Positions 25,735 through 35,129 are shown, counted from the first letter of the stretch. The stretch is 64,000 nt of DNA from Burkholderia guangdongensis (GCF_013403875.1 NZ_JACBNX010000005.1:124001-188000); one strand, 5' to 3'. Notes: generated from the sequence alone by a model not told the origin. Numbers and translations are program-made.

Positions 25735-26826
25735 CTACGAGCCCTTGAAGGTAATCGTAATGTTCGGCGGGGTACGACCGTCAACATCGGGGGGCAGTGG
25801 GACCGCCGCGCGGATCGCTTCGACCACGGATTGATCCCACCCTGAATTTCCGCTCGAGCGGGTGACCGACGCGCTCAGCACGTCACCCGACGGCGTGCAG
25901 CGGACCGCGACGACCGTCACGAGGCCGGCGCGATCGCCGGCAAAGGTGATGAACGGCTTCACGCGGCGCCGGACCTTGTCCGGATAGCCCGGGGATGCGG
26001 CGTTGCCGCCGGAACCGGAGCCGGTGCCGCTCTTCGCGAGACCTTCGCCGCTGCTATCGCCGCCGCCGCCGGCCAGGCCCTGCATCTGCGCGAGACGCGT
26101 GCGCCGCTCCTGGTCGAGCTTCGCATTCGCCTTCGCCGCGGCCGCCGCCTTGGCCCTGGCCGCGGCGGCTGCCTCCGCCTTCGCCGAGGCGACCGCTTCG
26201 GCCTTCGCCTTTGCCGCGGCTTCCGCCTTGGCCTTCGTGGCGGCCTGCTGCGCTTCGAGCTGGGCCTGCTTCTGCTGGGCGAGCTTTTGCTGCTGCTCGA
26301 GCTTCTGCTGTTCCAGTTTCTGCTGCGCGGCGAGCTGCTGCTGCCGGAGCTTCTCGGCCTGCTTTTCAACCTGCTTCTCGGCCTGCTTTTGAGCCGCCTT
26401 CTGCTCGGCGAGCATCGCGGCCTGCTGGGCCGCGAGCTGCGCGCGCCGGGCCTGCGCTTCCTGCTCGGCCTTCAGTTGCTGCGCGCGCTGCGCGTCGAGC
26501 AGCGCTTCGCGCGCGGCGGCTTCCTGCTGGCGCTTCTTCTGCTGCAGCGCGATGTCCGCTTCCTCGTTCCTGACGGGCGGTGTCGGCGCGACCTTGATGC
26601 GCGGCGTGGGCGGCGTGACGACCGGCTGCGGCGCCGGCGCTTCGGGCGTCGCCGTCCACAGCTCGGCTTCGGCGCCGGCCGGCGTGCTGTTCTGCCACTG
26701 AATACCGTGATACAGGAACAGCAGCAGCAGCACGTGCATCAGCGCCGCGAGCGCGAACGCGCGCCCGGTGCCGCGTTCGCGAGGCGGCTGCAGCGGATAG
26801 GCGTTGCGCGGGGCTTGCTGTTTCAT
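25735..26826 (-). CDS. tolA: Tol-Pal energy-transducing protein TolA
   Basis: A 363-residue inner-membrane protein with one N-terminal span (about 22-40, [17 protein letters not shown]). A Pro-rich hinge and a long Gln/Ala/Lys-rich helical domain II (about 95-250) span the periplasm. The C-terminal domain (about 275-363, [17 protein letters not shown]) contacts TolB. The ATG overlaps the tolR stop (ATGA). The repetitive helical part leaves long spurious frames on the other strand. Confidence 0.95.
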   Translation of the reverse strand: MKQQAPRNAYPLQPPRERGTGRAFALAALMHVLLLLFLYHGIQWQNSTPAGAEAELWTATPEAPAPQPVVTPPTPRIKVAPTPPVRNEEADIALQQKKRQQEAAAREALLDAQRAQQLKAEQEAQARRAQLAAQQAAMLAEQKAAQKQAEKQVEKQAEKLRQQQLAAQQKLEQQKLEQQQKLAQQKQAQLEAQQAATKAKAEAAAKAKAEAVASAKAEAAAAARAKAAAAAKANAKLDQERRTRLAQMQGLAGGGGDSSGEGLAKSGTGSGSGGNAASPGYPDKVRRRVKPFITFAGDRAGLVTVVAVRCTPSGDVLSASVTRSSGNSGWDQSVVEAIRAAVPLPPDVDGRTPPNITITFKGS

Positions 26827-27272
26827 TGCGATTTGACGAGGAGACCAACGCGCTTGACGCCGCGCGCCTTCAGATCGGACATCACCGTCATCACAGCATC
26901 GTACTGCACAGTCTTGTCGGCCGCGATCACGACGGGCTGATCGGGGTGATCGGCCTGGCGGCCCGCGATGAAGCTGTCGAAATCGGCCTTCGACATCGAC
27001 TCTTCCTGGGTCACGCCCGCGTCGCTCTTGTATTTGACGCTCATCGAGCCGTCGGCCTTGATGTTGACGACGACGGGCGGCGTCTGCTCCTGCGGCGCCG
27101 CGTTGCCGACCGTCGGCAGGTTGATGATCGACGGGGCGACGAGCGGCGCCGTGACCATGAAGATCACGAGCAGCACGAGCATCACGTCGATGTACGGGAC
27201 GACGTTGATGTCGGCCATCGCGCGGCGCGAGCGGCCGCCGCGCATGCTGGATCGGATGGGAGTGCCGGCCAT
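26823..27272 (-). CDS. tolR: Tol-Pal proton-channel subunit TolR
   Basis: A 149-residue ExbD/TolR protein. One membrane span follows the conserved ADINVVPYIDVMLVLLVIFM, whose Asp (in YIDVML) is the proton-pathway residue. A periplasmic domain with IKADGSMSVKYKSD follows. It couples proton flow to TolA. The start at 27272 has AGGAG upstream, and the stop is shared with the tolA start. Confidence 0.95.
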   Translation of the reverse strand: MAGTPIRSSMRGGRSRRAMADINVVPYIDVMLVLLVIFMVTAPLVAPSIINLPTVGNAAPQEQTPPVVVNIKADGSMSVKYKSDAGVTQEESMSKADFDSFIAGRQADHPDQPVVIAADKTVQYDAVMTVMSDLKARGVKRVGLLVKSQ

Positions 27273-27282
27273 TGCGCGCTCC

Positions 27283-27960
27283 TTACTGGGCTTGACGCTG
27301 CAGGATGTTCGAGAACTCCTCGATGAAGGTCTCGAAGCGGATCGCGAGGCGATCGATGTCGTGCGCGTAGCGGTTGTACGCGACGACGGCCGGAATCGCG
27401 GCAAACAGGCCGATCGCGGTCGCGACGAGCGCCTCGGCGATGCCCGGCGCGACGTTCGCGAGTGTCGCCTGCTGCACGTTCGCGAGGCCGCGGAACGAGT
27501 TCATGATCCCCCAGACGGTGCCGAACAGGCCGATGTACGGGCTGACCGAGCCGACCGACGCGAGGAACGCGAGGTTGGCCTCGAGCACGTCCATCTCGCG
27601 CTGGAACGACGCGCGCATCGCGCGGCGCGCGCCGTCGAGCACGAGGCCCGGATCGCTGATGCGCTTTTCCTTCGCCTTCAGGAATTCGCGCATCCCCGAT
27701 TCGAAGATCCGCTCGAGCGCGCCGATCGTATGGCGGTTGTTCGCCGCGCTCTGGTACAGGGCCTGCAGGTCGCCGCCCGACCAGAAATCCCGCTCGAAGC
27801 GTTCGGTCTGCGCGCGCGCGCGACGGATCGCGAACCACTTGCGGAAGATGAACGTCCACGACATCAGCGACAGCGCGAGGAGCAGCGCCATCACCGCCTG
27901 GGCGAGCACGCTCGCGTGGAGGACGAGGGTAATGATCGACAGGTCTTGAGAAGTGTTCAT
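27283..27960 (-). CDS. tolQ: Tol-Pal proton-channel subunit TolQ
   Basis: A 225-residue ExbB/TolQ protein with three membrane spans (near 15-38, 130-150 and 165-190) and family motif SVSPYIGLFGTVWGIMNSF. It forms the pentameric proton channel around the TolR helices. First tol gene after ybgC; ten bases separate it from tolR. Confidence 0.95.
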   Translation of the reverse strand: MNTSQDLSIITLVLHASVLAQAVMALLLALSLMSWTFIFRKWFAIRRARAQTERFERDFWSGGDLQALYQSAANNRHTIGALERIFESGMREFLKAKEKRISDPGLVLDGARRAMRASFQREMDVLEANLAFLASVGSVSPYIGLFGTVWGIMNSFRGLANVQQATLANVAPGIAEALVATAIGLFAAIPAVVAYNRYAHDIDRLAIRFETFIEEFSNILQRQAQ

Positions 27961-28102
27961 AAAGTTTTGATTAACGTCCCATCGGGGGCGCCCGGCGTGC
28001 GTCTCGCACGGTGCGCCGGCCGGCGGGCCGGGCTGCCGCAGCGGCGCCCGACGCCGAACCATGCTTAGTATCGATTGAAGCGAGCGAGTTCATTGGCTGC
28101 AT

Positions 28103-28597
28103 CTAACGGGCGTTCATGCGGACCCCGTTGACAGTCGTCCGTGCGTACCGGGGCTCCGGGGCGCCGGGGCCGCGCTCGATCGCGTCGAGCACGTCGGGCG
28201 GGATCGCCGCCGGCCGGATCGTCGCACGGTCGACGCAGCCGATGCGGATGTGCCCGGTGACGAGCAGCGTCTCGCCGCGCCATGCTTCCTGTGCGAATTC
28301 GATCGACGCGCGGCCGATGCGGCCGGGGCGACTCGTGATCGTCAGCGTGTCGTCGAGCTTCGCGGGCGCGCGATAGTCGAGCGCGGTGCTGCGGACGATG
28401 AAGATCGCGCCGGTTTCGTCGGCGATGCGCTGCTGGTCGATGCCGCAGGCACGCAGCCACTCCGTGCGCGCTCGCTCGAAGAATTTCAGGTAGTTCGCAT
28501 AAAACACGATGCCGCCGGCGTCGGTGTCCTCGTAATACACGCGAACCGGCCAGGCGAAGTCGGAGGCCGCTTCGGGCGGACGGGTAGGCAGATTCAT
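28103..28597 (-). CDS. ybgC: Tol-Pal-associated acyl-CoA thioesterase YbgC
   Basis: A 164-residue hot-dog fold thioesterase. The catalytic Asp is in YYEDTDAGGIVFYANYLKFF, as in 4-hydroxybenzoyl-CoA thioesterase/YbgC enzymes. It heads the conserved ybgC-tolQRAB-pal-cpoB order. In E. coli YbgC acts on short acyl-CoAs and associates with phospholipid synthesis. A start three codons earlier (28606) is possible. Confidence 0.92.
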   Translation of the reverse strand: MNLPTRPPEAASDFAWPVRVYYEDTDAGGIVFYANYLKFFERARTEWLRACGIDQQRIADETGAIFIVRSTALDYRAPAKLDDTLTITSRPGRIGRASIEFAQEAWRGETLLVTGHIRIGCVDRATIRPAAIPPDVLDAIERGPGAPEPRYARTTVNGVRMNAR

Positions 28598-28716
28598 GGC
28601 GCGCATTCTACCGGAAGCGGCCAGCCCGATTCGTAACCGAATGTTGTCGGCGCGGGAGGCTGCGGGCCAGGCCCCGACGCGGCCCTGACAGGGCGGCGGC
28701 GGGGGTGTGGCCGTCG

Positions 28717-29463
28717 TCAGCCCCGATGGACCGTCGTGCCGATCGCCGCCTGCGCGATCGGCATCACCTCGATCGCGTTGACGTTCACGTGCGCCGGGCG
28801 CGTCGCGACCCAGTAGATCGTATCGGCGATGTCCTCGGGCGTCAGTGGCTGGACGTTCGAGTAAACGGTAGCCGCCTTCGCGTCGTCGCCGCGGTAGCGG
28901 ACGTTCGAGAATTCGGTGCCGCCGCAGAGGCCCGGCTCGATGTCGGTGACGCGCAGCGGCGTGCCGAGCAGGTCGGCGCGCAGGTTGAGGCTGAATTGTC
29001 TGACGAATGCTTTCGTCGCGCCGTAGACGTTGCCGCCCGGATACGGGTAGGTGCCGGCGGCCGAGCCGATGTTGAAGATGTGGCCGCGGCCGCGTTCGAC
29101 CATGCCGGGCAGCAGCGCGTGGGTGACGGTCACGAGGCCCGTGCAGTTCGTGTCGATCATCGTCCGCCATTCGTCGAGGCTCGCGCGGTGCGCGGGCTCG
29201 ACGCCGAGCGCGAGGCCGGCGTTGTTGACGAGCACGTCGAGCGCGGCGAACTCGGCCGGCAGCATGGCCGGAACGGCCTCGACGGCGGCGCGGTCGCGCA
29301 CGTCGAGCTCGAGCGGCAGGAGCGCGTCGCCGAGCTCGGCCGCGAGCGCGTCGAGGCGATCCTTGCGGCGCGCGGTCGCGACGACGCGGTGGCCGCCCTT
29401 GACGAAAATACGGGCGATGGCGGCGCCGAAGCCGGCGGACGCGCCTGTGACGAACACGATCAT
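28717..29463 (-). CDS. NADP-dependent SDR (YdfG-like 3-hydroxy acid dehydrogenase)
   Basis: A 248-residue short-chain dehydrogenase. It has the glycine motif TGASAGFGAAIA at the N-terminus, VLVNNAGLALG in the middle, and catalytic Ser-Tyr-Lys (FNIGSAAG, then YGATKAF). Arg residues after the second strand (TARRKDRL) predict NADP. Best match is the YdfG clade, which oxidises serine, allo-threonine and 3-hydroxy acids; that link to the downstream glyA is suggestive but not proof. Confidence 0.88.
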   Translation of the reverse strand: MIVFVTGASAGFGAAIARIFVKGGHRVVATARRKDRLDALAAELGDALLPLELDVRDRAAVEAVPAMLPAEFAALDVLVNNAGLALGVEPAHRASLDEWRTMIDTNCTGLVTVTHALLPGMVERGRGHIFNIGSAAGTYPYPGGNVYGATKAFVRQFSLNLRADLLGTPLRVTDIEPGLCGGTEFSNVRYRGDDAKAATVYSNVQPLTPEDIADTIYWVATRPAHVNVNAIEVMPIAQAAIGTTVHRG

Positions 29464-29893
29464 TGCTGCTCCTGGTCGAAAGTGGGACGAATGGAAAACC
29501 CGTTAGCGTACTGAGATTGACGCACTGCGGCAAGACGGCGGGCGAACCGTGTCCGGCGGCCGTCCGGAATATGTGCCCCCAATTATTTGGGGCGCCGCCG
29601 GCGCGGTTGCCCGCGGTTGCCTATTCATGACGCATCCAATAAACTAACGCGCTCATCACCCCTGCGTGACTGGCGATAGAACCCTTGGGGTTCAAGGTGG
29701 AGTGTCCCACCGTGAAGCGCAGGGCGCCGTTTTTGCCGTTCGCCTGGGCAGCCGTCGTGCGCCGTCGCGTGCATTGCTGGTGGCTGTCCTGCCTCGCGTC
29801 ATACGGACTCTTCCGCCATGTCGAGCTGGTCTGCCAGCAGCGCAATGTACACGGCCGCCCTCGGTCAACCTGTACACACTTAACGGAACCCGT
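29464..29893 (+). other. glyA leader region
   Basis: 430 bp between the divergent SDR gene and glyA. The only recognised element is the ZTP riboswitch at 29660-29752. After it, 29753-29893 holds the remainder of the leader with no obvious T-run terminator, so control may act at translation or by Rho. In-frame codons open through the riboswitch but are not a gene. Confidence 0.7.
29660..29752 (+). promoter_or_regulatory. ZTP (pfl motif) riboswitch
   Basis: Matches the pfl RNA pattern in order. CCCTGCG pairs with CGCAGGG (29660-29666 with 29718-29724), enclosing conserved TGACTGGCG (29667-29675), an accessory AACCC-TTG-GGGTT hairpin, and GGTGG-N6-CCACC (29696-29711), followed by GTGAAGCG. The distal CGCCTGGGCA (29741-29750) is the signature pseudoknot partner. 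ZTP/ZMP signals 10-formyl-THF shortage and turns on one-carbon genes; glyA is a known target of this class. Confidence 0.9.
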
Positions 29894-31141
29894 ATGTTTG
29901 ACAGAGCCCAAAGCACCATTGCGAACGTCGATCCCGAAATCTGGCAAGCGATCCAGCAGGAAAACGGCCGCCAGGAAGATCACATCGAGCTGATCGCGTC
30001 GGAAAACTACACGAGCCCGGCCGTGATGGCCGCGCAGGGCTCGCAGCTCACGAACAAGTACGCGGAAGGTTATCCGGGCAAGCGCTACTACGGCGGCTGC
30101 GAATACGTCGACGTCGTCGAGCAGCTCGCGATCGAGCGCGTGAAGCAGCTGTTCGGCGCCGAAGCCGCGAACGTGCAGCCGAACTCGGGCTCGCAGGCGA
30201 ACCAGGGCGTGTTCTTCGCGATGCTGAAGCCGGGCGACACGATCATGGGCATGAGCCTCGCGCACGGCGGTCACCTGACGCACGGCTCGCCGGTCAACAT
30301 GTCGGGCAAGTGGTTCAACGTCGTCAGCTACGGCCTGAACGAAGCCGAAGACATCGATTACGACGCGGCCGAGCAGCTCGCGCAGCAGCACAAGCCGAAG
30401 CTGATCGTCGCGGGCGCGTCGGCGTTCGCGCTGAAGATCGACTTCGAGCGTCTCGCGAAGATCGCGAAGTCGGTCGGCGCGTACCTGATGGTCGACATGG
30501 CGCACTACGCGGGCCTGATCGCCGCGGGCGTCTATCCGAACCCGGTGCCGCACGCCGATTTCGTCACGACGACCACGCACAAGAGCCTGCGCGGCCCGCG
30601 CGGCGGCGTGATCCTGATGAAGGCCGAGTACGAGAAGCAGATCAACTCGGCGATCTTCCCGGGCATCCAGGGCGGCCCGCTGATGCACGTGATCGCCGCG
30701 AAGGCGGTCGCGTTCAAGGAAGCGCTGTCGCCGGAATTCAAGGCGTATCAGCAGAAGGTGGTCGAGAACGCGCGCGTGCTGGCCGAGACGCTCGTGAAGC
30801 GCGGGCTGCGCATCGTGTCGGGCCGCACCGAAAGCCACGTGATGCTGGTCGACCTGCGCGCGAAGCACATCACCGGCAAGGCGGCGGAAGCGGCGCTCGG
30901 CGCGGCGCACATCACGGTCAACAAGAACGCGATTCCGAACGATCCGGAGAAGCCGTTCGTGACGAGCGGTGTGCGTCTCGGCTCGCCGGCGATGACGACG
31001 CGCGGTTTCGGCGCGGCGGAAGCCGAGCAGGTCGGCAACCTGATCGCCGACGTGCTCGAGAGCCCGGAAGACCAGGCGACGATCGAGCGCGTGCGCGCGC
31101 AGGTCGCCGAGCTGACCAAGCGTTTCCCGGTCTATAACTGA
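29894..31141 (+). CDS. glyA: Serine hydroxymethyltransferase
   Basis: A 415-residue PLP enzyme converting serine and THF to glycine and methylene-THF. The PLP lysine is Lys230 in [28 protein letters not shown] and the family [12 protein letters not shown] segments are intact. The start at 29894 gives the usual [14 protein letters not shown]-terminus. nrdR follows 6 bp later. Control is by the ZTP riboswitch upstream. Confidence 0.97.
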   Translation: MFDRAQSTIANVDPEIWQAIQQENGRQEDHIELIASENYTSPAVMAAQGSQLTNKYAEGYPGKRYYGGCEYVDVVEQLAIERVKQLFGAEAANVQPNSGSQANQGVFFAMLKPGDTIMGMSLAHGGHLTHGSPVNMSGKWFNVVSYGLNEAEDIDYDAAEQLAQQHKPKLIVAGASAFALKIDFERLAKIAKSVGAYLMVDMAHYAGLIAAGVYPNPVPHADFVTTTTHKSLRGPRGGVILMKAEYEKQINSAIFPGIQGGPLMHVIAAKAVAFKEALSPEFKAYQQKVVENARVLAETLVKRGLRIVSGRTESHVMLVDLRAKHITGKAAEAALGAAHITVNKNAIPNDPEKPFVTSGVRLGSPAMTTRGFGAAEAEQVGNLIADVLESPEDQATIERVRAQVAELTKRFPVYN

Positions 31142-31147
31142 CCGTCG

Positions 31148-31627
31148 ATGCGCTGCCCGTTCTGCCGGCACGACGACACGCAAGTGGTGGATTCGCGCGT
31201 GTCCGAGGACGGCGCCGCGATTCGCCGGCGCCGCCGCTGCTCGGCCTGCGACAAGCGTTTCACGACGTACGAGCGGGTCGAGCTGGCGTTGCCGGCCGTC
31301 GTGAAGAAGGACGGCAGCCGCACGGAATTCGACCGTCGCAAGATCGTCGCCAGCATGCAACTCGCGCTGCGCAAGCGGCCGGTTGCGGCGGACGCGATCG
31401 ACGCGGCGGTCGCCCGTATCGAATATCAATTGCTCGCCACCGGCGAGCGCGAAGTGCGTAGCGAGAAGCTCGGCGAGCTCGTGATGAACGAGCTGCGCGG
31501 CCTCGATACGATCGCCTATGTCCGTTTCGCATCGGTGTACCGCCGGTTCGAGGACGTCTCCGAATTTGCCGACGTGATCGAAGAGTTCCGTCGCGCGTCT
31601 CCCGCGAAGCCCTCTCGTAAGCGCTGA
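31148..31627 (+). CDS. nrdR: Ribonucleotide reductase repressor NrdR
   Basis: A 159-residue regulator. The zinc ribbon has Cys3, Cys6, Cys31 and Cys34 (MRCPFC, CSAC), followed by RFTTYER and an ATP-cone domain (about 49-139, [20 protein letters not shown]). It senses ATP/dATP and represses nrd genes. Placement directly after glyA is common in betaproteobacteria. Confidence 0.97.
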   Translation: MRCPFCRHDDTQVVDSRVSEDGAAIRRRRRCSACDKRFTTYERVELALPAVVKKDGSRTEFDRRKIVASMQLALRKRPVAADAIDAAVARIEYQLLATGEREVRSEKLGELVMNELRGLDTIAYVRFASVYRRFEDVSEFADVIEEFRRASPAKPSRKR

Positions 31628-31783
31628 AGCGCTGCGCCATCCGTTCATCGCATTTTCTCCGGTTCGTTCATGTCGCGTCGATTGTGGCGGGCGTGAGTGC
31701 GTCGCGCCACCTGGCCGTTCGGCGGATGGCGCAGCGCGGCGCGCGCAGCTAGAGTCGTCGCATCGTGTATGCGGAGAGCGACG

Positions 31784-32362
31784 ATGTCGGGTGTCGAAAT
31801 GGTTGAAATGGCCGCAATTACCGCAATCGCCGGGCGCGAGGTGCGCGGCTTCACGCTCGTCGAGCTGATGATCGTGCTCGCGCTGCTCGCCGGGCTCGGG
31901 GTGGCCGCGGCACCGGCTTTCGAGCAGTGGCGCATGCGCGAGCGTGTCGATGCGCGTTCTCGCATGCTGCTCGGCGCGCTCGCGTTTGCGCGGGCGGAGG
32001 CCGCGCGTCTCGGCGTGCGGGTCGCGCTGTGTCGAGTGGGGACGGGCGGCGAATGCCTGCGCGCCGAGCACGGCGGTGGCACGGCCGACTGGTCGGGCGA
32101 TTGGGCCGTGCGGGCGCATTTCATCGAACGCGAGCGCGTGCTGCGGCGTTATCCGCGCGATCGCGAAGTCGTCGTCGCCGGCGCGTTGCACGAGCTTGCG
32201 TTTGCGCCGCCGGCAGGGCAGGTGACCGGCGGCATGCGCCGATTCGAACTCTATCCGCGCAATCCGTCGTTCGCGGAAGATCACGCGCGTGCCGCGCGCT
32301 GCATCCGGATTTCGGCGGGCGGACGCGCGCGCGTCGCGGCCGGCCGTTGCCAAGCCGCGTGA
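31784..32362 (+). CDS. Minor pseudopilin FimT/GspH-like
   Basis: A 192-residue prepilin. After a ~22-residue leader comes the cleavage site RG/FTLVELMIVLALL with Glu5. The C-terminal part is a GspH/FimT beta domain with Cys residues near the end (RAARCIRISA). First gene of a minor-pilin operon. The ATG at 31784 has GGAGAGCG upstream. The stop overlaps the next ATG (TGATG). Confidence 0.82.
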   Translation: MSGVEMVEMAAITAIAGREVRGFTLVELMIVLALLAGLGVAAAPAFEQWRMRERVDARSRMLLGALAFARAEAARLGVRVALCRVGTGGECLRAEHGGGTADWSGDWAVRAHFIERERVLRRYPRDREVVVAGALHELAFAPPAGQVTGGMRRFELYPRNPSFAEDHARAARCIRISAGGRARVAAGRCQAA

Positions 32363-32778
32363 TGCAAGGGCGTCGCGTGATCGCGGGCACGTCGCTGATC
32401 GAAGTGATGGTCGCGGTCGCGTTGCTCGCGATGGTGATGCTCGGCGTCGCCGGCAGTCAGCTCGCGATGATGCGCGCGCAGCGAACGGCGATCTGGCGCG
32501 AGCGCGCGCTCTGGTTCGCGGATGCGCGCGTCGAAGGCGCGCGCGTTTCGCCGGCCGCGGATCCGGGGCTGGCGGCGCTCGTGGCCGCAGGATTGCCGGG
32601 CGGTACGCTGGCGGTCGATGCAGCGCATGCCGGATCGACGGTTGTGATCGTCGGCTGGCGCGATCGCGATGCGGGCGCGCGTGCGCGATGCGACGGGTCC
32701 GTTTCGTTTAGTTTATCGGCGGACCTCGCGACGTGCGTGCGGATGCCGTTCATGGAGGCACATGTCGATGATCGGTAG
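32362..32778 (+). CDS. pilV: Minor pilin PilV-like
   Basis: A 138-residue prepilin with cleavage site AG/TSLIEVMVAVALLAMVM. It is short for PilV (commonly 150-190 residues), with a reduced C-terminal domain. Its start shares one base with the fimT stop, and its end overlaps pilW by 17 bp. It probably primes type IV pili together with PilW and PilX. Confidence 0.75.
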   Translation: MQGRRVIAGTSLIEVMVAVALLAMVMLGVAGSQLAMMRAQRTAIWRERALWFADARVEGARVSPAADPGLAALVAAGLPGGTLAVDAAHAGSTVVIVGWRDRDAGARARCDGSVSFSLSADLATCVRMPFMEAHVDDR

Positions 32779-33592
32779 TTCGAACACGCGCGCGCATACG
32801 TTGCTCGAGCTGCTGATCGCGATGTCCGTCGGTCTGCTCGTGCTCGCGGCCGTCGGCATGCTGTATCACGCGCAACGCGTCGCGCAGCGGCGCGCCGACG
32901 ATCTGTTCCGGATGCGGGACGCCGCCAGTACCGCGCTGACGTTGATCGGGCAGCAGATCCAGATGGCGGGTTTTCGTCCGCTCGATGCCGCGACGGACCT
33001 GCGTTCGCCGGCACTGTTCGGCTGCGCGTCGGCCGCGCTGCGTGGCACCGATGGGCGGCCGTCGTGCGATCCGGTTCGGAGCGCGTCCGATGCGCTGCTG
33101 GTGCGATACGTCGCCGATACCGTGTCGACGTGGCCGACCGCGAACGGCAGCGCATCGGATTGTCTCGGGCAGGGCGTCGGCGCGTCGGCAGATCGTCCGC
33201 TCGTGTCGAATCGCTTCGACGCGCATGTGAGTCCGTCTACCGGCGAGCCCGAGCTCTATTGCGACGGCAGCGGCCGGCCGCGCGTGCCGCAGCCGCTGGT
33301 CGCGGGCGTCGAGCGGCTGCGTTTTCGTTACTGGCGACGCGGCGCAACGCGGTTCGTCGACGGCGATGCGATGCGCGTCGACGATTGGGCGTCGGTCACT
33401 GCGGTTCATTTATGCGTGCAGGTACGTGGAGCGTCCACGCATGACGCGGCACGCTACGTCGACTGCGACGGTAACGATGCGATCGCACGCGACGGCCGGG
33501 CACGGGTCGTGATGCACCGTGTCGTCGCATTGCGAAACGTACCCGACGACGAACTGCCCGAGCGCAAGCACGAACGGGGCGTTCGATCATGA
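32762..33592 (+). CDS. pilW: Minor pilin PilW-like
   Basis: A 276-residue prepilin. The site reads RA/HTLLELLIAMSVGLLVL, with Ala instead of the usual Gly at -1, then Glu at +5. A large C-terminal domain contains paired cysteines (LFGCASAA, SCDPVR, LYCDGSG). Start ATG at 32762; a second ATG two codons later is also possible. The stop overlaps the next gene as ATGA. Confidence 0.82.
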   Translation: MSMIGSSNTRAHTLLELLIAMSVGLLVLAAVGMLYHAQRVAQRRADDLFRMRDAASTALTLIGQQIQMAGFRPLDAATDLRSPALFGCASAALRGTDGRPSCDPVRSASDALLVRYVADTVSTWPTANGSASDCLGQGVGASADRPLVSNRFDAHVSPSTGEPELYCDGSGRPRVPQPLVAGVERLRFRYWRRGATRFVDGDAMRVDDWASVTAVHLCVQVRGASTHDAARYVDCDGNDAIARDGRARVVMHRVVALRNVPDDELPERKHERGVRS

Positions 33593-34128
33593 TGCTGCAC
33601 ACGGGATCGCGCGTGCGTGGCGTTCGACGCTCGCATGTCGGTCGCGCGACAGGCATGGTGCTGCCGGCCGTTGTGGCGGTCGGTGCTGCGATTGCCGCGC
33701 TGACCGGTGCGTGGTTCGAGGCTGCGTTGACGGAGGCGCGCCGCACGCGCGCGCTTTCCGATCGACTGATCGCATTTCATGCGGCCGATGCGGCGCTTGC
33801 CGTGTGTGTGACGCGATTGCAGCACGGAACCGCGCGCTATCTCGGCCCGACGTCGCGTACCGAGCCCGGTGCCTGGCGTCGTGCGTCCGCGCTCGCGATG
33901 CCCGATGCGATCGAGCCGTTCGCCGCATGGCCGATGGCTGCGCAACCGCCGCGCTGCCTGATCGAAGCATGGGATCTACGGCGCACCGCAGGCGATCGGG
34001 CTTATCTCGTGACCGCGCGCGGTGTCGGATCGCATGCGTCGACGACCGTGTGGCTGCAGATGCAGATCCTGATGCGCGAGGGGCGCATCGTCGCGCGACG
34101 CTGGCGGCGCGTCGCCGCGGCGGGTTGA
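33589..34128 (+). CDS. pilX: Minor pilin PilX-like
   Basis: A 179-residue protein with an N-terminal hydrophobic helix after TG/MVLPAVVAVGAA. It lacks Glu5, and Pro occupies +4, as seen in some PilX/GspK-like tip pilins. The helix is followed by ARRTRALSDRLIAFHAADAA, a typical PilX continuation. The position after pilW supports the call. Its stop codon lies in the first unit of the tandem repeat at 34124. Confidence 0.72.
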   Translation: MMLHTGSRVRGVRRSHVGRATGMVLPAVVAVGAAIAALTGAWFEAALTEARRTRALSDRLIAFHAADAALAVCVTRLQHGTARYLGPTSRTEPGAWRRASALAMPDAIEPFAAWPMAAQPPRCLIEAWDLRRTAGDRAYLVTARGVGSHASTTVWLQMQILMREGRIVARRWRRVAAAG

Positions 34129-34188
34129 AGCAGCGAGTTGAAGCAGCGGGTTGAAACGACAGGTTGAAGCAACAGATTGAAGCGAATG
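34124..34188 (+). repeat. Thirteen-base tandem repeat between pilX and pilE-like genes
   Basis: Five 13-bp units starting GTTGAA (four) or ATTGAA (last): 34124, 34137, 34150, 34163 and 34176, with 0-3 differences between neighbours. Each unit contains TGA in the same place, so the pilX stop is repeated. It probably arose by slippage and could vary in copy number between strains. Confidence 0.85.
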
Positions 34189-34198
34189 AAAGGCGAGC

Positions 34199-34618
34199 AT
34201 GCGCGATTCGGGATTCACATTGCTGGAGCTGATGGTCGCGTTAGCGATCGTCGCGGTGCTCGCGGGCTTCGCGATTCCGTCGTATCGGCAACACGTCGCG
34301 CACGGACATCGGGCTGCGGTCGTCGCCGCGCTTTACCGTGCCGCGCAGTATCTCGAGACACTCGACGGCAAGCCGCCGGTCGCATTGCCGGATGCGCTTG
34401 CCCGTGCGCCGGCGGATGGGCGCGCCGTCTATCGCATCGCGCTCTCGCGCCCGGACGACGACGGCAATGCCTACCTGCTCGAAGCGACGCCGCTCGACAC
34501 CGGCCCGATGCGCGACGATCGATGCGGCGTGTTCACGCTGAGCGCGGACGGAACGAAAGGAAACGCGCGCGGGAACAACGCGAGCGAATGGACCCCGGCA
34601 TGCTGGGGCGTGCGTTGA
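34199..34618 (+). CDS. pilE: Type IV pilin-like protein (PilE-like)
   Basis: A 139-residue prepilin with a very short leader, MRDSG/FTLLELMVALAIVAV, Glu5 present, and a C-terminal pair of Cys (DDRCGVF, PACWGV) forming the D-region disulfide. Size and architecture fit the PilE minor pilin that ends such operons. No pilY1 gene precedes it, although PilY1 is normally encoded between pilX and pilE. Confidence 0.8.
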   Translation: MRDSGFTLLELMVALAIVAVLAGFAIPSYRQHVAHGHRAAVVAALYRAAQYLETLDGKPPVALPDALARAPADGRAVYRIALSRPDDDGNAYLLEATPLDTGPMRDDRCGVFTLSADGTKGNARGNNASEWTPACWGVR

Positions 34619-34682
34619 CGCAGCACCGCGCATGACGAAGCGCGGTGTTTACCGCGTGCACGACGCTCACCGCTTTCGCGCA

Positions 34683-35129
34683 TCAATCTCCGCTCGCGGC
34701 TCGCGCTTTGCGTTCCTCGCGATTCTGCTTCACGGTCCGGTAGACTTCCCACGCGGCGAAGCCCAGCGCGCCCCATTTCAACGCGGGGCCGGTGCCTGAC
34801 TTCAGCAGCGAGCGCACCGGCTTCGCGAGCACGAGCGACGCGACCGAGCTGAGCATCGGATACTGCGTGACGAGTTGGTTCAGCGTCGCATTGATGCCCT
34901 TCGCGGACTTGCCGAGCCCGCCGCCGCCGAGGCCGGGCACGAATACCTTGAGCCAGCGGAAGTGCGTGACGGTCTGCCGCATCTCCGAGCCCGCTTCGGC
35001 CAGCTCCATGCGCTCGATTTCCGAGCGCATGATCAGCAGCTCCTTGCGGATCGCGCGATTCTGCGCGGCGTTCAGATGCGGATGCGACGTGGCGAAGCGG
35101 GTCGTGCTGCCGGTGACGTTCTTGCTCAT
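34683..35129 (-). CDS. DUF3318 family protein
   Basis: A 148-residue protein: basic N-terminus (SHPHLNAAQNRAIRKELLIM), a Gly-rich patch (VPGLGGGGLGKSAKG) and a C-terminal hydrophobic part (PALKWGALGFAAWEVYRTV). It is the last gene of a three-gene membrane-protein operon with the YqjE-like and DUF883 genes, parallel to the YqjD-YqjE-YqjK group of enterobacteria. No function is established. Confidence 0.78.
   Translation of the reverse strand: MSKNVTGSTTRFATSHPHLNAAQNRAIRKELLIMRSEIERMELAEAGSEMRQTVTHFRWLKVFVPGLGGGGLGKSAKGINATLNQLVTQYPMLSSVASLVLAKPVRSLLKSGTGPALKWGALGFAAWEVYRTVKQNREERKARAASGD

Noticed and set aside
29666-29893. N-terminal extension of glyA by 76 codons
   Set aside because: The extra codons run through the ZTP riboswitch; the ATG at 29894 gives the normal SHMT start.
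29621-32353. 910-codon minus-strand frame over glyA, nrdR and fimT
   Set aside because: Opposite to well-supported genes and the riboswitch, with low-complexity Arg-rich translation.
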